Shown: piece after piece, positions 53,164 through 64,000 of the stretch
How positions within the stretch are numbered: position 1 is the stretch's first letter
Layout of the letters: each line of letters starts with the position of its first letter
NCBI GenBank assembly: GCA_002786025.1
Contig: NHNW01000030.1
Coordinates: 248,001 to 312,000, forward strand
Length of the DNA: 64,000 nt
From: Zasmidium citrigriseum
Taxonomy: Eukaryota > Ascomycota > Dothideomycetes > Mycosphaerellales > Mycosphaerellaceae
Direction of reading: 5' to 3'
Made by a program: the position numbers and the translations under genes
The notes under the pieces: generated by a model
The model's input: the letters and a program-made list of their open reading frames with translations, nothing else
Told to the model about the DNA's origin: nothing
Database searches by the model: none

Positions 53164-55305
53164 GTGCCACCATGACTCGAACCAAGATGCATCTGTAGAT
53201 GACTGAGTCGACGTGGGGGCCAAGCGAAGGGTCGTTTCAATAGATTGTGGATCACGGGACGCTCCATTTGATGATACCCCAATAGGCAGTGGCCCGGCGA
53301 CTCGATGATGTCTTTGAAAATGTGGGATCGATATAGTAGATTGATGAGGATTTTGATTGATGAATGAATCACTTACCCTTGCTGCAGTTCCCGTGCCATG
53401 GTGGATCGCATGCCGTGTCTCGTTCATATCGATATATTGCTGGTTTCGGAGTGGAAGCCGAGGGGGCGAACGGAAGTTCGAGCGATCGTGAGAGTCTCGA
53501 TTGCCATTGTCGTGCTTGAGATCCAGGCCATGCAGTATGCAAGCCACATCTCGCTCTGCGTCTCCTCGTGGAACTCCTTGATGGTCCGTGTTAGAGACGC
53601 CTCTGATCAATAGACTGGGTCCATGGTCTTTGCTGTTCCTGATTGGGAAGTTCCAAAGCCTTGGGTGTGATTATGGGTTGGCTCATCGATGGCTGCTTCC
53701 TGTACCACCGTGAAAGGGGTGATGTTGTTGACAGCGATTCTCTCCCATCTCTCGCGAACCGATCCGCCAGATTGTCAGACTGAGATACCCATCGCAGAGC
53801 TCTCCCACGCGCGACGATGGCGCAACACACACCGCGAATCTTGCCCGCTTCCTCGACAGCGATGTCATGTCACGCCTGGTGGAGAGCAGCAAGATCTTGG
53901 TCGAGCCGCGCGTGCCGTACCTCCTTCTCCACTCTTTCGCGATCACGGGACGAGCCAACGCTCAGCCAATTGAGAACGCCTCAGTGGGGCTCATGGGCGT
54001 GAAGTTGGTGATCTTTCCCACAAGGAGTTTGCCAATCCTCCAGTCGCAGGACGACAACTAGCACATCAGCAAGCGCTATCTTGAGTTCACTTGTATAGAT
54101 TGCAGCGCGCAGCTGCCGCAGTAATATCGAATCGCCAGTACACGATGACGATGGCGGTAATGGCTGATCATACCCTCGGTAACGTGCCGAAGTCGTACCT
54201 CTCGATAGCAACAGCGGCGCCCAATCGTAGAAAAGACGGCTGGCGTGGCTGGGTGTTGGCTATAGGCTGTCGATAAGGATGTAGCTGCGTGCGAAGAAGG
54301 TACCTCGAAGGAAAGGAAAAGCGGGGTGTGCAGTAGGAAGGAGCGAGTCGGAGTATGGCGTCGCACGACGCTAACGTGGAGGCAAAAGAGGAGGATGGCT
54401 TTTTCGTGCCACCAGTCGGGAGAACTGTAGGAAGGCAGAACGATGTCATGATGCGCTGGCATTGATGATGGACACTGGGCAGTCATTGGGTTTGGGACTT
54501 TTGGGATTTGGGATTCTTACCAGGCGGTCGAGAGGGGACAATGCCGGGTGAATTATTGAGTGATGCCCAGTGGCAGGACTAACAGGCTGGGAGATTCAGG
54601 GTGAAACTTGACAGCGCGAGGGCAGCAAGGAAGATGTTTGTATGAGGATGCGCAGGTGACAGAAAAGGGTCTTGTATTATGACCAGCTATCCTGAATCCC
54701 GAGTCCCAACTTCTGAGAGGGATCGGTGACCTCAATCGAGGCAAACATGCCCAACGCGGCCAGTTGGCAGTCTCGCTCTGGAGACATGTGGCACGTCGGA
54801 CGAGAAGTTTCTTCGAGTGCTGCTGAAACTCGCAAAGTGCCCACCGCATTGGTTTGCCTCCGCTCGCTGAAACATTCTCATTGCGCAATCCGAAAAACAA
54901 GACACGACAGCTGATGTGAGCTGCTTCTTTCTCCAACACAAATGCAAGGGTATCCTCCGGTGCTTTTACAGCAGGAAAGCACAAACAAACAGCAAAACAC
55001 CTTCTTCATCGACATGAGTAGTGACTGGACCCCACTTCGAACAGACTCATTCCTGAAACACCGTGTTCCCGACGCAGCGGCTCGCCGGCCATTCCATTCA
55101 TGCGCCCCAACATCCCAAAGTTCTCACATACATCGTCAACGAAACAATCCCAATTCCAGATGCTTTTAGTAGTACAGCCGTGATATCGATGCCTGGCTCC
55201 AGGTTCGTCTATTCGAGAGCCGTCCAGTAGAGCCAGCGTAGATAAAGTCGAGTTTCGTTGATGCCAAAACAAAAACGCCGTTAGTGATGATGGTGATGTC
55301 GATGA
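53164..55305. other. Gene-poor 2.1-kb interval between convergent genes
   Basis: Only overlapping short frames (for example 53026-53610 minus, 54553-54984 minus) with no family motif or splice pattern. No repeats or RNA genes recognised. Confidence 0.4.
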
Positions 55306-55779
55306 TTATCTCAAGCTCGATCGTCGCTTGGCCGCGCGGGCTTGGTCGAAGGAGTTGAAGTAGTCTTGTAATTGTTGCTTGGCCTGGGAAGAGATGCCAC
55401 CGGATGCCGTTGCACTCGATGTGCTAGAGGTCGATGACAGAGATGTCCTTGATGACGATGGCGTCAGTTGGCGATCGTCGGTGGTGTGTTGCTCCATGGA
55501 GGGGTTCCACATGAAGTAGGACGATCGTGGCCTGGTGGATTGACTACCGCTGGTGGTGTAGCCAGCAGTTCGTTGTTGCTGTTGGAAGGTATATGCAGGT
55601 GCTAGCTTGTACGGCGACTCCCAATTACGTTCGGGTTGCGAAGAGGAAGGCGAAGTGGGTGAGCTTGGACTCGAGTTGCTTCCTCTCTCCAGATCGGCCA
55701 GTTTGCACTGTTGTGAGCAGTAGGGGCCGTCCGGTGAGTCTCGGTCACAGAAGAGGCAGAAGTCCTGGAAGCAGTCCAT
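55306..55779 (-). CDS. ECL1-family zinc-binding protein
   Basis: 157 aa, single exon. The N-terminus DCFQDFCLFCDRDSPDG, then PYCSQQCKLADLE, has the C-x2-C...C-x3-C pattern of the ECL1/2/3 (extender of chronological lifespan) family. These are small fungal proteins linked to stationary-phase survival and zinc or sulfur starvation responses. The remainder is Ser/Thr/Gln-rich and disordered, ending in a basic AAKRRSSLR. Located head-on to the large gene-poor tract, so its promoter and leader may extend far to the right. Function by family only. Confidence 0.85.
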   Translation of the reverse strand: MDCFQDFCLFCDRDSPDGPYCSQQCKLADLERGSNSSPSSPTSPSSSQPERNWESPYKLAPAYTFQQQQRTAGYTTSGSQSTRPRSSYFMWNPSMEQHTTDDRQLTPSSSRTSLSSTSSTSSATASGGISSQAKQQLQDYFNSFDQARAAKRRSSLR

Positions 55780-58700
55780 TGTGTATAGTATGTGTGGTGG
55801 AAGAGAAGATGTGGTAGGAGAGAATGTCCTTGGTATGTTTGTTGTCGAAAGGATCGAATGCGGCGGCAGCAGAGATATTTCAAGGAAGGTGGTGGTGAAT
55901 CATACGCCGCACGGACAATGGCGCAATGACCTCGTGGAATGATGTCCTGAGATGGCGTGAGACGAGAAGACAGCTGTGTGAAGGATAGTGGACGATGATG
56001 TCGAAGTGGTGTGCAATTGTGCAATGATGTTTGTTGGAGAGGATGGGTACAGCATGCACGAGGCGGGCGGGCAGGCTACGTATATTTGAAGCAGATGGAG
56101 CGGAGGCAGCGTTGTTGGCTGAGGGCTCGCAACGCAGCAGAAGCTCAGGCACAACCTGGATGGCGCCAATCAGCGGCTGCTGGTGGGTGGGTGGGGCGCT
56201 GGCGAGAGCCTCGTGCACGACTGGCGGCTTGGGAGATCACGTCTGCACCTAGTCGTAATCGCAACAGACCTGCAGGCATGGCGTGGGAGGTGCCATCCAT
56301 GCGTTTATGCACACGGCAGAGCAATCCAGCAATCCACCAGCGCTGCCCGCCCGCAGTGGAGCTGGCCTGCGTTGCTGGAGCTGCGAAGGGCCTCCTCTCC
56401 TGCACTGCGTCCGGGGCGCCGTGCGTGAGGGCGTCCACTGTTCACAGCGTCTGAGACGAGACGAGCTGCGCTGCGCAGCCGGCGGTCCACTCTGTGTGGC
56501 AGGAGGCGTGTGCAGCGAGTGAATGCGCTGAATGGAATGGCTGCTTAGCGCACTCCCAGCACAGACAAGGCAGGCCAGAATTTTCGCTAGCCGCCAGATC
56601 CCATGATGCCCTCTCGAATCCAACTCTCCAAAAGCGCTCACTCCGACCCGGACGAGCCTGACAAAGCGGCGCTGCGGTTGCTGTGCGAGCCTTTTTCTGG
56701 CGCCGCGTTAGACAGTCCTGGGAGAGGCCTTTGTTCGAGCGCCGTCGGATCTTCGCGATCAGCATGCGAATCGCCGTCAAGGCGTCATCTGATTCGACGC
56801 AGGCGTCAAATTCGCACCAGACCTCTCTGCTGACCTCGGGTTTCATGCCGGCTATTTCTCTGCGTTGAGCATGAGCATGAACCGCCCGCGTCGTGAGGCC
56901 CTGCGACGCCTGCTGCGTCGTCGGATACCTGCGCATTCCCAAACCGCCTTCTGAATCTCCGTGCCATGGCCCAAAACCATGATTTGCTTTCCAGGGTTCG
57001 CATCCAATGCTGGCGGAGGACTGTGCACAGAGTTGGCCCCTACTGCAGACAAGGAATCAAGGACGGCTACGGTTCGGGCCTGGACGTTCACCTATCGCGT
57101 CCTGCGCCAGCGAGCAACGTGGCCGCCTCTCCTGTCGACAACCATGGGCGGAGCGGCAGACTGATCTCATCAATCCCCCGACACCCTCAACTGCCATCCA
57201 GGCCTCGCACCGAAGACGCTGCTTGTCTGTGGTGTGTGGTTGAACGAGTTGCCACCTCAACTCCAACAAATTCCACTCGCCTCAGCGCTCGTTAATGCGG
57301 CCCTTTCTACCCGGCGCCTACAACCCCAGTGCGTTCGTGCGGAGGAGGGCACTAGTGGGCGCTGGGATGGCACAGACCTGGGCAGATAAAGGTACAAAGT
57401 ACATCACCCCCACGCTACTGCTTCTCCAAAATTGCCCGCTCGAAGATGCAAGAAGAGATAGGCAATCTCACTCGGTACCTGCCAGTGCGTCAATTCGCTC
57501 TGCTGCACTTCTTGAAACACCGCAGTAAGCGGCCTCCTGGAGCGCGATGCTGGCGGCAAACATCCAAGTCGAAGCGAGCCATGTTGATGTTGGACAAGAA
57601 CAGCGTCGACAAGGCTCGCCAGACATCGTGCCATCTGGCGACCCGTGCCCTTCCTTCAATGTCTCACAACGCGCAATTTTGGTCTGCTTGGCTCGCAAAG
57701 ATATGATACTTTCGAGCTCGAGCCTCCAAACCGCGTGGTCGATCCCCGCACTTCAAGATCAACCGCTTCGACACCTTGCCTGATGAGAGGGCTTTGGCGA
57801 GTTGTTTTTGGTGGTGAATGGAGATCGTCGTGGAGCAGAAGCGCCTTGCAACGCTCGCCAGAGAGGAGATCCGGCTCGAAGCGTGAGACGCCGTGAAAGG
57901 AACAGAGACGGCGCGGTCGGCATCTTCGGTAGCACCTTTGACACCGGCATGGCGGCCTTCCTCCTCCGAATCTTCGATGGCAGACGTCTTCGTGCCACTG
58001 GCCATCGCTACCGTACCATCCAACGACGAAAAGGCCAGCTGGAAAGCCGCAGCTCCTCCACGCTGCTCGCGTCTCGCTTCCTCAGACGAGGCATGCAAAC
58101 TGCATCCAAACGGTTCCAATAGCACGGCTCTACACGGCTGAATACCTTGTTCCAGCTGCAATGCATTGTGGAGTGTGCACATTTCTGTACACCCACGACT
58201 GCATCGAGGATTGGATGTGCCACGTGGGGTAACAGCTCCGTGCAGCATCAGCTCAACACGATCAAATAAGGCCCTTAGGCTGACCAGGCCCTTCCACTTG
58301 CATGGTTGACATCTCTGCTGGTGGATGGTGGTCTCGGAGCGCGGCAGCCCGATGTCTATCATCAGTGCAGGTACTACTGTGCTAGTGCAATGCACATCAG
58401 ACAATGGCTAGCAACATTGAGGCTACTACGCCGTGCAAGTTGAGGCTGCATAACAAGGTCCACACCCGAGACAGCAACTGCTAACTCACGACTTCACGAT
58501 AGCCGGAGTGGGCGCCTTGGGGCGATAGACTCCGATAGAGGCAAGGTATTAACGGACATGGGTGCTGACGAGCTCTAGGGGTCCAGCAACTAGCCGTATC
58601 AAAACCTGCCTTGCCTTCACCCGACTTGCACTGCAGCCATCACCTCAAGCCGCGATTCCAGCTGATACGCCGTCGCCGCTGTCAAAGTCATGCGGGTGTA

Positions 58701-59232
58701 TCCCGTGTGGGATACTGCCTTCATCAAAGCAGCCGAAGTTATGGCGAGCGGCGTGCAGATGCGCTTTTGGGCCTGAGGAATGGGAGGCTGTGAAACGTCG
58801 GTGTGTGCGACATCGTCGGCTTGCGGCGGGTGTAGGTACCTGTCTGTCTTCATCACCGTCACACAGCCAGCCATTGCTTCGACAACGTTGTCGTTGCACT
58901 GGACAGAAGGAATGAGCGTGGGCGGCATGGAAGATGACGTTTGATTCTTGTTCTTGTTCGCCCGCGGGAGGCTGCTCTTCGGCTTGAAGTCCGGCGGATT
59001 CACATGCTCTCCTGTTGCTGTACGACTGCGACCTCCTGTTCAGAGTTCGGCCGACTACGACGACGATGATACTCTGGCCGGATACGCCCGCCGTATACAC
59101 GCGCGCCCACCTTCGCCGGTGATAGCAAGATCCGATCAACACTACTATAGCTGCCTGATACGCCCGCGCGACGAAGTTCTCCCAGGGCCTAAGGCATCAA
59201 CCCCGACAGCGAAGACGCCGTCTGCCTCAGAG

Positions 59233-59622
59233 TCATCGGGCACCATCAGGCTCCGAACTACATACATCGCCGCAATACCACCGCCACCAACTCCCTCCAG
59301 GATCTGGAGATCGTGGCTGAGGGGTTGGGGATGGCGTATACCGTCGAATGACCCCTGCCTTGTAGTCATCTCCGACGCTTTCGACCAGGTTCGAGCCCTG
59401 CTTAGTCGGTTTCTTCGCTGGCGCCAGCTTCCCTGCAGAGGCAGTTGCTTCCGGCGTCCGGCAGTGGTGAGGAGCCGGCGACGGCGAGGTGCGTGGCGAA
59501 GAACCCCGTTCCAGAAGATCCTCCATGGGACTACCGGGCGGCGCCGGGCTGTCCGAGGGTCTAAGGGACTGCTGGGGATGACTAGGCGTGTAACTGCCGT
59601 GATGAGGGTAGTCAGAAGAAAA
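59233..59622 (-). other. Possible orphan exon, Ser/Pro-rich
   Basis: An open frame of 129 codons before its TGA, beginning right after an acceptor-like CAGTAG, reads as an ordered Ser/Pro-rich protein segment: YPHHGSYTPSHPQQSL, SPMEDLLERGSSPRTSPSP, then SNLVESVGDDYKAGVIRRYT. Such S-P/T-P-rich segments are common in C-termini of fungal transcription factors. I could not connect it to further exons, so this is only a coding suspicion. Confidence 0.25.
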
Positions 59623-59990
59623 CTACTGCTGTGGAAGAAATCCTCTCGGACGGAACGCCGGCGACAACACGATCAATCTTCGTGTTGAGAGCGAAGGTTG
59701 CAGTGTTGGGATACTGCGTTATTATCCTCCGGCCGCGAGAAACAGATGCAGACTCCTTCCGTGGACTGGATTGCCGAAGTCAGTGTCGAATGCTTCTCGC
59801 CCACAGAACGGGATGTCTATGGCACCAGTGCCTCTATGGGCCACTTTGAGGATGATCAAGATGTTTGAAAATCAGGTATGAATTCATCTGACACTTTGGG
59901 CGTCTTACTTCTACTCTACAGGTGATCGAGGATGGCAACCTCGAGCCCCAAGCATCTCCTTGCACGTTGCGTTTCACATGCTTTATGATT

Positions 59991-60110
59991 CTCCCTATTA
60001 CTTCCTTCACTACTCCCTTCATTACTGCTCTCATTGTTGCCTTCACTAATCGTCTATTAGCCCTTCACTGCTCCTTACTCCTGCCCTCACTGCTTCCCTC
60101 ACTCCCGTAC
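59991..60110 (+). repeat. Imperfect CTTCACT/CCTCACT pyrimidine-rich repeats
   Basis: About ten degenerate units of the form C-T-T-C-A-[CT]-T-A/G-C-T-C in 120 bp, giving a strong C/T bias on the plus strand. It lies just downstream of the BTB gene's stop codon, that is, in its 3' UTR or terminator region on the other strand. Confidence 0.5.
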
Positions 60111-60154
60111 TGATGAGCTCGTCCCCTCATGAGCCTCGCCGGCGTGTTCGCATC

Positions 60155-61273
60155 CTAAGGATCGCAGAACTCCTCCAGAAGGATGTCCCATAAGTTCTGG
60201 CAACGCGTGTTCTCGAACGATGACTCCTCTGGATGCTCGTGGTAGGCGCAGGGGTGGATGTCGTAGAAGCCGCACTGACGAGACCGTTCGAAGGACCACT
60301 TATGAGCCTCGCAATCTCGGCCTTTCTTGCACTTCAACGCCGCTGCGTGAATCTTGGATCCAGTCAAGCACTCGATCAACAAGTCTTTCGGCAACTCTTC
60401 GAATGCCATCGTCTGGCTATCCTGGGATTTGAAGTCGCGGATCTCGACGCCCTTGGCCCAGAAGTCTCTCAGCAGGCGGCGGAGTGGTGAGCCTGAAGGG
60501 AGGTGGTTCCACGCGTATGTTGTGCTTTCGGCGGTCAATCCAGGACCCTCGTGACCCCAGTAGCGAAGCATCTTGAGCTGGATGAGGTTCATCGTTTGCA
60601 TTCGCAGCCGCCGGGTGTCGTACTGGTCGCTGAAGATGTAGAGCTGGAAGAGGTCTTTGTACTCCCAATCGAGGGCAGCTTCCGTGTTGATTCCTTCGTG
60701 AGGGGGGCATCTTGGCAAGGAATGGTCCTCAATGTCGACATTGGTCAGGCCTGGGAACGGAGGGACCCCTCCCCATGTCCAGCCGATGTCCATACGAGGC
60801 GCGACTCGACGAGTCTCATCAGACTCGTCCGCTTCTCTCTTCCGCTTCTTGCCCTCCGCCTCTGAAGAGTCTTCGGAATTCGCCCCTACTGGCGAGTCTC
60901 GGTAGACCCTGCCACTATACAGCCACCCAATGAACACCTCGAAGACCCAAGGTGCGACATCTGGAAGCTCGATCTCCTTGCGAGTGGACTCGACGAAGCC
61001 ACTCATGAAGGCCTTGTGGAAGTATTCCGATTTGGCACAAATGAGAGCGCGGGGAATGGTGTAGGACTTGGACGAGTTGCAGCCTTCGCCATCAGCGTCG
61101 CCGTCGCGGACTGCGACCTTGACCATGACAGGGTTGAGCAGATCCTTCGTGGGAAGGACAGTAGGGTGATCGAAAATCAAGTCATTCGGGTCGAGGGGTG
61201 GCGGCTCCGGCGGTGGCGTGTCTTGCCGCTTGAGGATCTCGTCGTCGCCCGAATCCGATCCCTGGGAAGACAT
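60155..61273 (-). CDS. BTB/POZ domain protein
   Basis: 372 aa, single exon. After an acidic, Pro-rich N-terminus (EILKRQDTPPPEPPPLDPND) comes a fungal BTB domain: VMVKVAVRDGD, YTIPRALICAKSEYFHKAFMSGF, KEIELPDVAPWVFEVFIGWLYSGRVY (about 48-125), interrupted by an acidic/basic insert (SSEAEGKKRKREADESDE) before the second half. A C-terminal Cys-rich region (CKKGRDCEAHKWSFERSRQC) may bind metal. BTB proteins of this type are often Cullin-3 adaptors, or of unknown role in fungi; no specific function is claimed. The basic insert could be a nuclear localisation signal. Confidence 0.88.
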   Translation of the reverse strand: MSSQGSDSGDDEILKRQDTPPPEPPPLDPNDLIFDHPTVLPTKDLLNPVMVKVAVRDGDADGEGCNSSKSYTIPRALICAKSEYFHKAFMSGFVESTRKEIELPDVAPWVFEVFIGWLYSGRVYRDSPVGANSEDSSEAEGKKRKREADESDETRRVAPRMDIGWTWGGVPPFPGLTNVDIEDHSLPRCPPHEGINTEAALDWEYKDLFQLYIFSDQYDTRRLRMQTMNLIQLKMLRYWGHEGPGLTAESTTYAWNHLPSGSPLRRLLRDFWAKGVEIRDFKSQDSQTMAFEELPKDLLIECLTGSKIHAAALKCKKGRDCEAHKWSFERSRQCGFYDIHPCAYHEHPEESSFENTRCQNLWDILLEEFCDP

Positions 61274-61771
61274 GATGGGCTGAGGGACTGAGCAGGAGAT
61301 TGAGGGGTGCGGGAATTGGACAATCTCGAGAGGATCCGGAAAGAGGTAGGAGGAGCTTTATATACTTTTCAGCAAGTGAATGAGGCGAGTCGGCGGCGCG
61401 AGTGACGACTGTGGACGACATCGCTGGTGACTGGACCGGGTCGTGATCCGTGCGTATGATCTTCACATGCAAATTGCGACTCTGTGCTAACACACAAGCT
61501 AGGATCCTGGCCAGGAGTTCAATGTTCGGAATATGTTCATCCACAGCGATCGACTGTAACGACAACACCTACCATATCACCCGACATGTCGCACCTTCCT
61601 CATGCACTTCGTGTTAAGGACGTGTTGAGGGAAGGAGCATTTGAGATCCCTGCATGGTTGCCTGCGCGGCCATAAGCAGTGGCCCAGTTTCTTTCAACTT
61701 CACGCCTCATACTTCAGGCTTCACACATCCCATTCATCGCCGTCTTTCCTTTCACGTACACCTCAACCACC
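61274..61771. promoter_or_regulatory. Divergent promoter of BTB and SWIM-RING genes
   Basis: 498 bp between divergent starts; a TATATAC-type element lies at about 61359 upstream of the BTB gene. No gene seen. Confidence 0.4.
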
Positions 61772-63066
61772 ATGTCGGAACTCAGGCGCTCCTCCCGCGC
61801 CCGCAAGCAAGTCAAATCATACGCCGAAGAGCAAGCAGAAGAGCAGGTCGCTGTCGCTAAAGCCATCAAGCCGAAGGCCGCCCGCAAGAAGCGCTCCAAG
61901 GCCGACATCGACGAGCCTGATGAACTCGCATTCCTACCTGCACCTCAACCAGACGATGACGAGGAGTTCGAAGCTGACGAGGAACCACCGCCGAAGAAGC
62001 GAGCAAAGAAGAGCAAGAAGTCCAAGGACGCAGCCAACCCTGGCGGCCAGCTGTACGGTCATCCTGCTTTCGGTACAATGGTGCAGTCTGGCAACAAGAT
62101 CCGCAAGCAGCCCATCATCTACGCAGTGCCGGAGAGGACAGGTCCGGCGAAGACCAACTGGATGAATGACGCTGGCGATTTACGCGTTGCTCAACAACTA
62201 GCAGCTATTCCCCGCCTGAAGCCAGGAGAAGAGGAGTACCGTCTCAGAGAGTCAGTATATTGCAGAATGCTCGCTGTCTTTATGGTCATCGCTGACGCTT
62301 CCCAGCTACGAGGAAGAGTTGCCAGACTGGTACGAGCCTGCTCTCGAAAAGGCGGGCAGCCAGAAGATGTGCGTGCTTGAGCGCGACCGCGATGTCGAAC
62401 GCAACTGTCACGCCGGCCACGATGACTGTCCATGCGAGACGCTCCAGATCGCCGGCAGCAAGGGCAATGTCTACACCGTTCGCATCTCACACCTTACTAC
62501 CTGCAACTGCCCCGTCGGCATCTACAACAAGAAGGGCTCCGAGACACAATGCAAGCACATTCTATACGTCCTTCACTACGTGCTCAGAGCCCCAGAGCAT
62601 CTCGCGTACCAGGCCGCCTTCCTGACATCGGAACTCAAAGAGCTCTTCGCCAATGCCCCGCCGCTTCCAATCGAAGTCGCCGAAGAAGACGTCAAGGACG
62701 GCAACCGCAAGGAGGTCTCAGGTGACTGCCCAATCTGCTTCATGGACTTCGAGGAGGACGAAGCAGTCGTGTGGTGCAAGGCCGCCTGTGGCAACAACAT
62801 TCACAAGCAGTAAGTCTCCCTATCCTCGATCTATATCCCTCGTATACTTATCTTTCTGCAGGTGCTTCAAGAAGTGGGCCGACATGAAGAGGCCTGTCAC
62901 TTGTCCTTTCTGCCGCAGCGAGTGGCAGGACGAGGACACGAACAAGTCCAAGGGCCAAAAGACGAAGCTGACGAAGGTCGACCAGAGCCGCGGAGGGCGA
63001 GATGCTGGAGGCTATGTCAATGTTGCGGATCAGCTCCGGGCCGGTGACGACAGTGACGACGATTGA
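61772..63066 (+). CDS. SWIM zinc finger plus RING finger protein (putative E3 ubiquitin ligase)
   Basis: join(61772..62250,62306..62809,62862..63066), 395 aa; two introns (55 and 52 bp) in phase. The N-terminus is very charged, with a likely nuclear signal (EPPPKKRAKKSKKSKD) and an acidic stretch. The middle holds a SWIM finger: HLTTCNCPVGIYNKK then CKHILYVLHYVL (C-x-C...C-x-H, about residues 230-260). Next comes a RING-type finger CPICFMDFEEDEAVVWC ... NNIHKQCFKKWADM ... CPFCRSEW (about 300-350), split by intron 2. The C-terminus is acidic (DDSDDD). SWIM plus RING occurs in MEX/ZSWIM2-type E3 ligases; the ubiquitin ligase role is inferred. Confidence 0.9.
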
Positions 63067-63349
63067 GCGTGATGATGCATCGTTGGTGGAGAGGATGGCC
63101 GGGATGAATGTATGACTTTGGAGTGCCAGATGCTCTGATGGACAGCCAACGTCCGCAAACGCAAGCGTCAACAAACGGAACAACGAAGATACATGACTGA
63201 GATGAACATTGATACCCCCATTTGCTAGCAGACGCAACGAATGAGAAGAGCACGGACACAATCTCAAAATCAAAAGGGTATCCTTTCATTCCATCATTAA
63301 TCCAATCAGTCTGAAGTTCTATCAACAACGAATGGTGCCATCACTCCGC

Positions 63350-64000
63350 TCACAGCATCATACTCCTCCGCCGACTCGAAACCCGTCCACCAGCGACAGC
63401 AGGCTTCGCAGTTGCGCTGGCGGCCGCCTCCTTCCTCGGCGCCATCGAATGCCTCCTCTGATTCCTGCCAGCACCTGTCTTTGCACTCTCATCGACAGGC
63501 GAAGTCGACCGACTACTGCTATTCTGCGGCGGCGGAGAAGAAGACTTAAAATCATAGAGATCGAGTTCTTCCATCTTCTTGGCGGTTTCTTCTGACGAAG
63601 GCATTTCGATGCGATCAACGGAAGCCGTCTCGCGACGTTTGCGGTTGGTGGCGATCACAGAAGACAATGTTGCTCCAGAAGCAGAAGAAGATCGTTTCTG
63701 CGGTGCAGTCGCCTCCTCAATCGTCGTCGTCGCGGGCGGATGCTCGTCGGTACTCTTCTCTTTCAAAGGACTCCCCTCACCCACCACCGGAACCTCGTCT
63801 TTGATCTTCCAGCTCTCGTCTTCATCGTCCAAAGGTTCCTTCTTGACGCTCACACTCCGCGGTCCTTCCGATGTAGACTTCCTCTCCCGTTCCTTGGGGT
63901 TCATAGCCCGCTTCGGATCCTGGAGACCTGATATCGCGTCGACCATTTGTTTGCCGGGACGCCGCATTTTGGCGATGAGGCTTGGTTCGGCGTAGTTTAC
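63350..64000 (-). CDS. Shugoshin C-terminus (partial, runs off right edge)
   Basis: The stop is at 63350-63352 and the frame is open to the window end, about 216 codons. Near the edge it contains NYAEPSLIAKMRRPGKQMVDA, which matches the Shugoshin C-terminal basic motif (N-Y-x-x-P-x-L-R-x-K-M-R-R). A Ser/Lys/Glu-rich disordered tail follows with KRSSSASGATLSS, IATNRKRRETASVD and a final SSRRRSMML. Shugoshins protect centromeric cohesin with PP2A and bind phosphorylated histone H2A through this motif. The N-terminal coiled coil lies outside the window, so the assignment rests on the motif and context. Confidence 0.75.
   Translation of the reverse strand, partial: VNYAEPSLIAKMRRPGKQMVDAISGLQDPKRAMNPKERERKSTSEGPRSVSVKKEPLDDEDESWKIKDEVPVVGEGSPLKEKSTDEHPPATTTIEEATAPQKRSSSASGATLSSVIATNRKRRETASVDRIEMPSSEETAKKMEELDLYDFKSSSPPPQNSSSRSTSPVDESAKTGAGRNQRRHSMAPRKEAAASATAKPAVAGGRVSSRRRSMML

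Larger units (their letters stand above)
55780..60154. other. Gene-poor GC-rich 4.4-kb interval
   Basis: Many antiparallel open frames occur because the tract is GC-rich, but I see no recognised domain. The left part is presumably the promoter and leader of the ECL1-family gene. The most protein-like stretch is listed separately (59233-59622 minus). No transposon ends, long direct repeats or tRNA genes recognised. Confidence 0.4.

Noticed and set aside
59388..59412. GGTTCGAGCCC resembling a tRNA B-box
   Set aside because: The flanking bases do not form a T-arm or acceptor stem, and no A-box lies at proper distance.

Overview
The window is nuclear DNA of a filamentous ascomycete. Most genes carry 1 to 7 short introns (about 48-120 bp) with GTRAGT donors, CTRAC/CTGAC branch sites and CAG/TAG acceptors. 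The gene set is fungal: Zn2Cys6 regulator, SOG2/RAM scaffold, Mediator Med5, 2EXR-type proteins, ECL1-family protein, shugoshin and a Mid2/Wsc-like wall sensor. Gene style and protein features fit a Dothideomycete (Mycosphaerellales/Capnodiales-like); that placement is inference and no species is named. I see no viral, phage, IS or CRISPR element.

Layout. 0-6 kb: coding-like left-edge fragment (-), aldehyde dehydrogenase (-), Zn2Cys6 factor (+) sharing a 371-bp divergent promoter with it, then an APC amino-acid/GABA/choline-type permease (+); this looks like a small catabolic module. 6.5-13.6 kb: small secreted NTF2-like protein, a 3-kb gene-poor stretch, a disordered repeat protein with SHRKSMYG-type repeats, an alpha/beta hydrolase and a double ZZ-finger protein. 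13.8-20 kb: tandem 2EXR-like paralogues, mitochondrial lipoate ligase, and a divergent SOG2-like LRR protein. 20.8-29.3 kb: amidohydrolase, ribosomal protein uS14/S29, a small single-pass membrane protein, a cytochrome P450, a small basic protein, a short-chain dehydrogenase, and an unusual Rho-like GTPase. 29.6-38 kb: Med5, a hypothetical protein, a second, eight-exon P450, and a Ser/Thr-rich wall-sensor-like protein. 39.7-48.5 kb: AAA+ ATPase, another 2EXR-like protein, an RNase H-fold protein, a long disordered/coiled-coil protein whose frame reopens after a TAG, and delta-aminolevulinate dehydratase. 49.5-55.8 kb: a CorA-like transporter broken by stops, a formate/nitrite transporter, and an ECL1-family zinc protein. 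55.8-60.1 kb is gene-poor. 60.1-64 kb: BTB protein, SWIM+RING protein, and the C-terminus of a shugoshin running off the right edge.

Most gene models were built by hand-splicing, with reading phase checked across each junction. The most unusual items are the in-frame coding continuation after the TAG at 46774-46776, the Rho-like GTPase with a GC-AG intron and no lipidation motif, the repeat protein at 10.2-11.2 kb, the zinc-cysteine-poor S29, and the interrupted CorA-like gene. No obviously new multi-gene system stands out.
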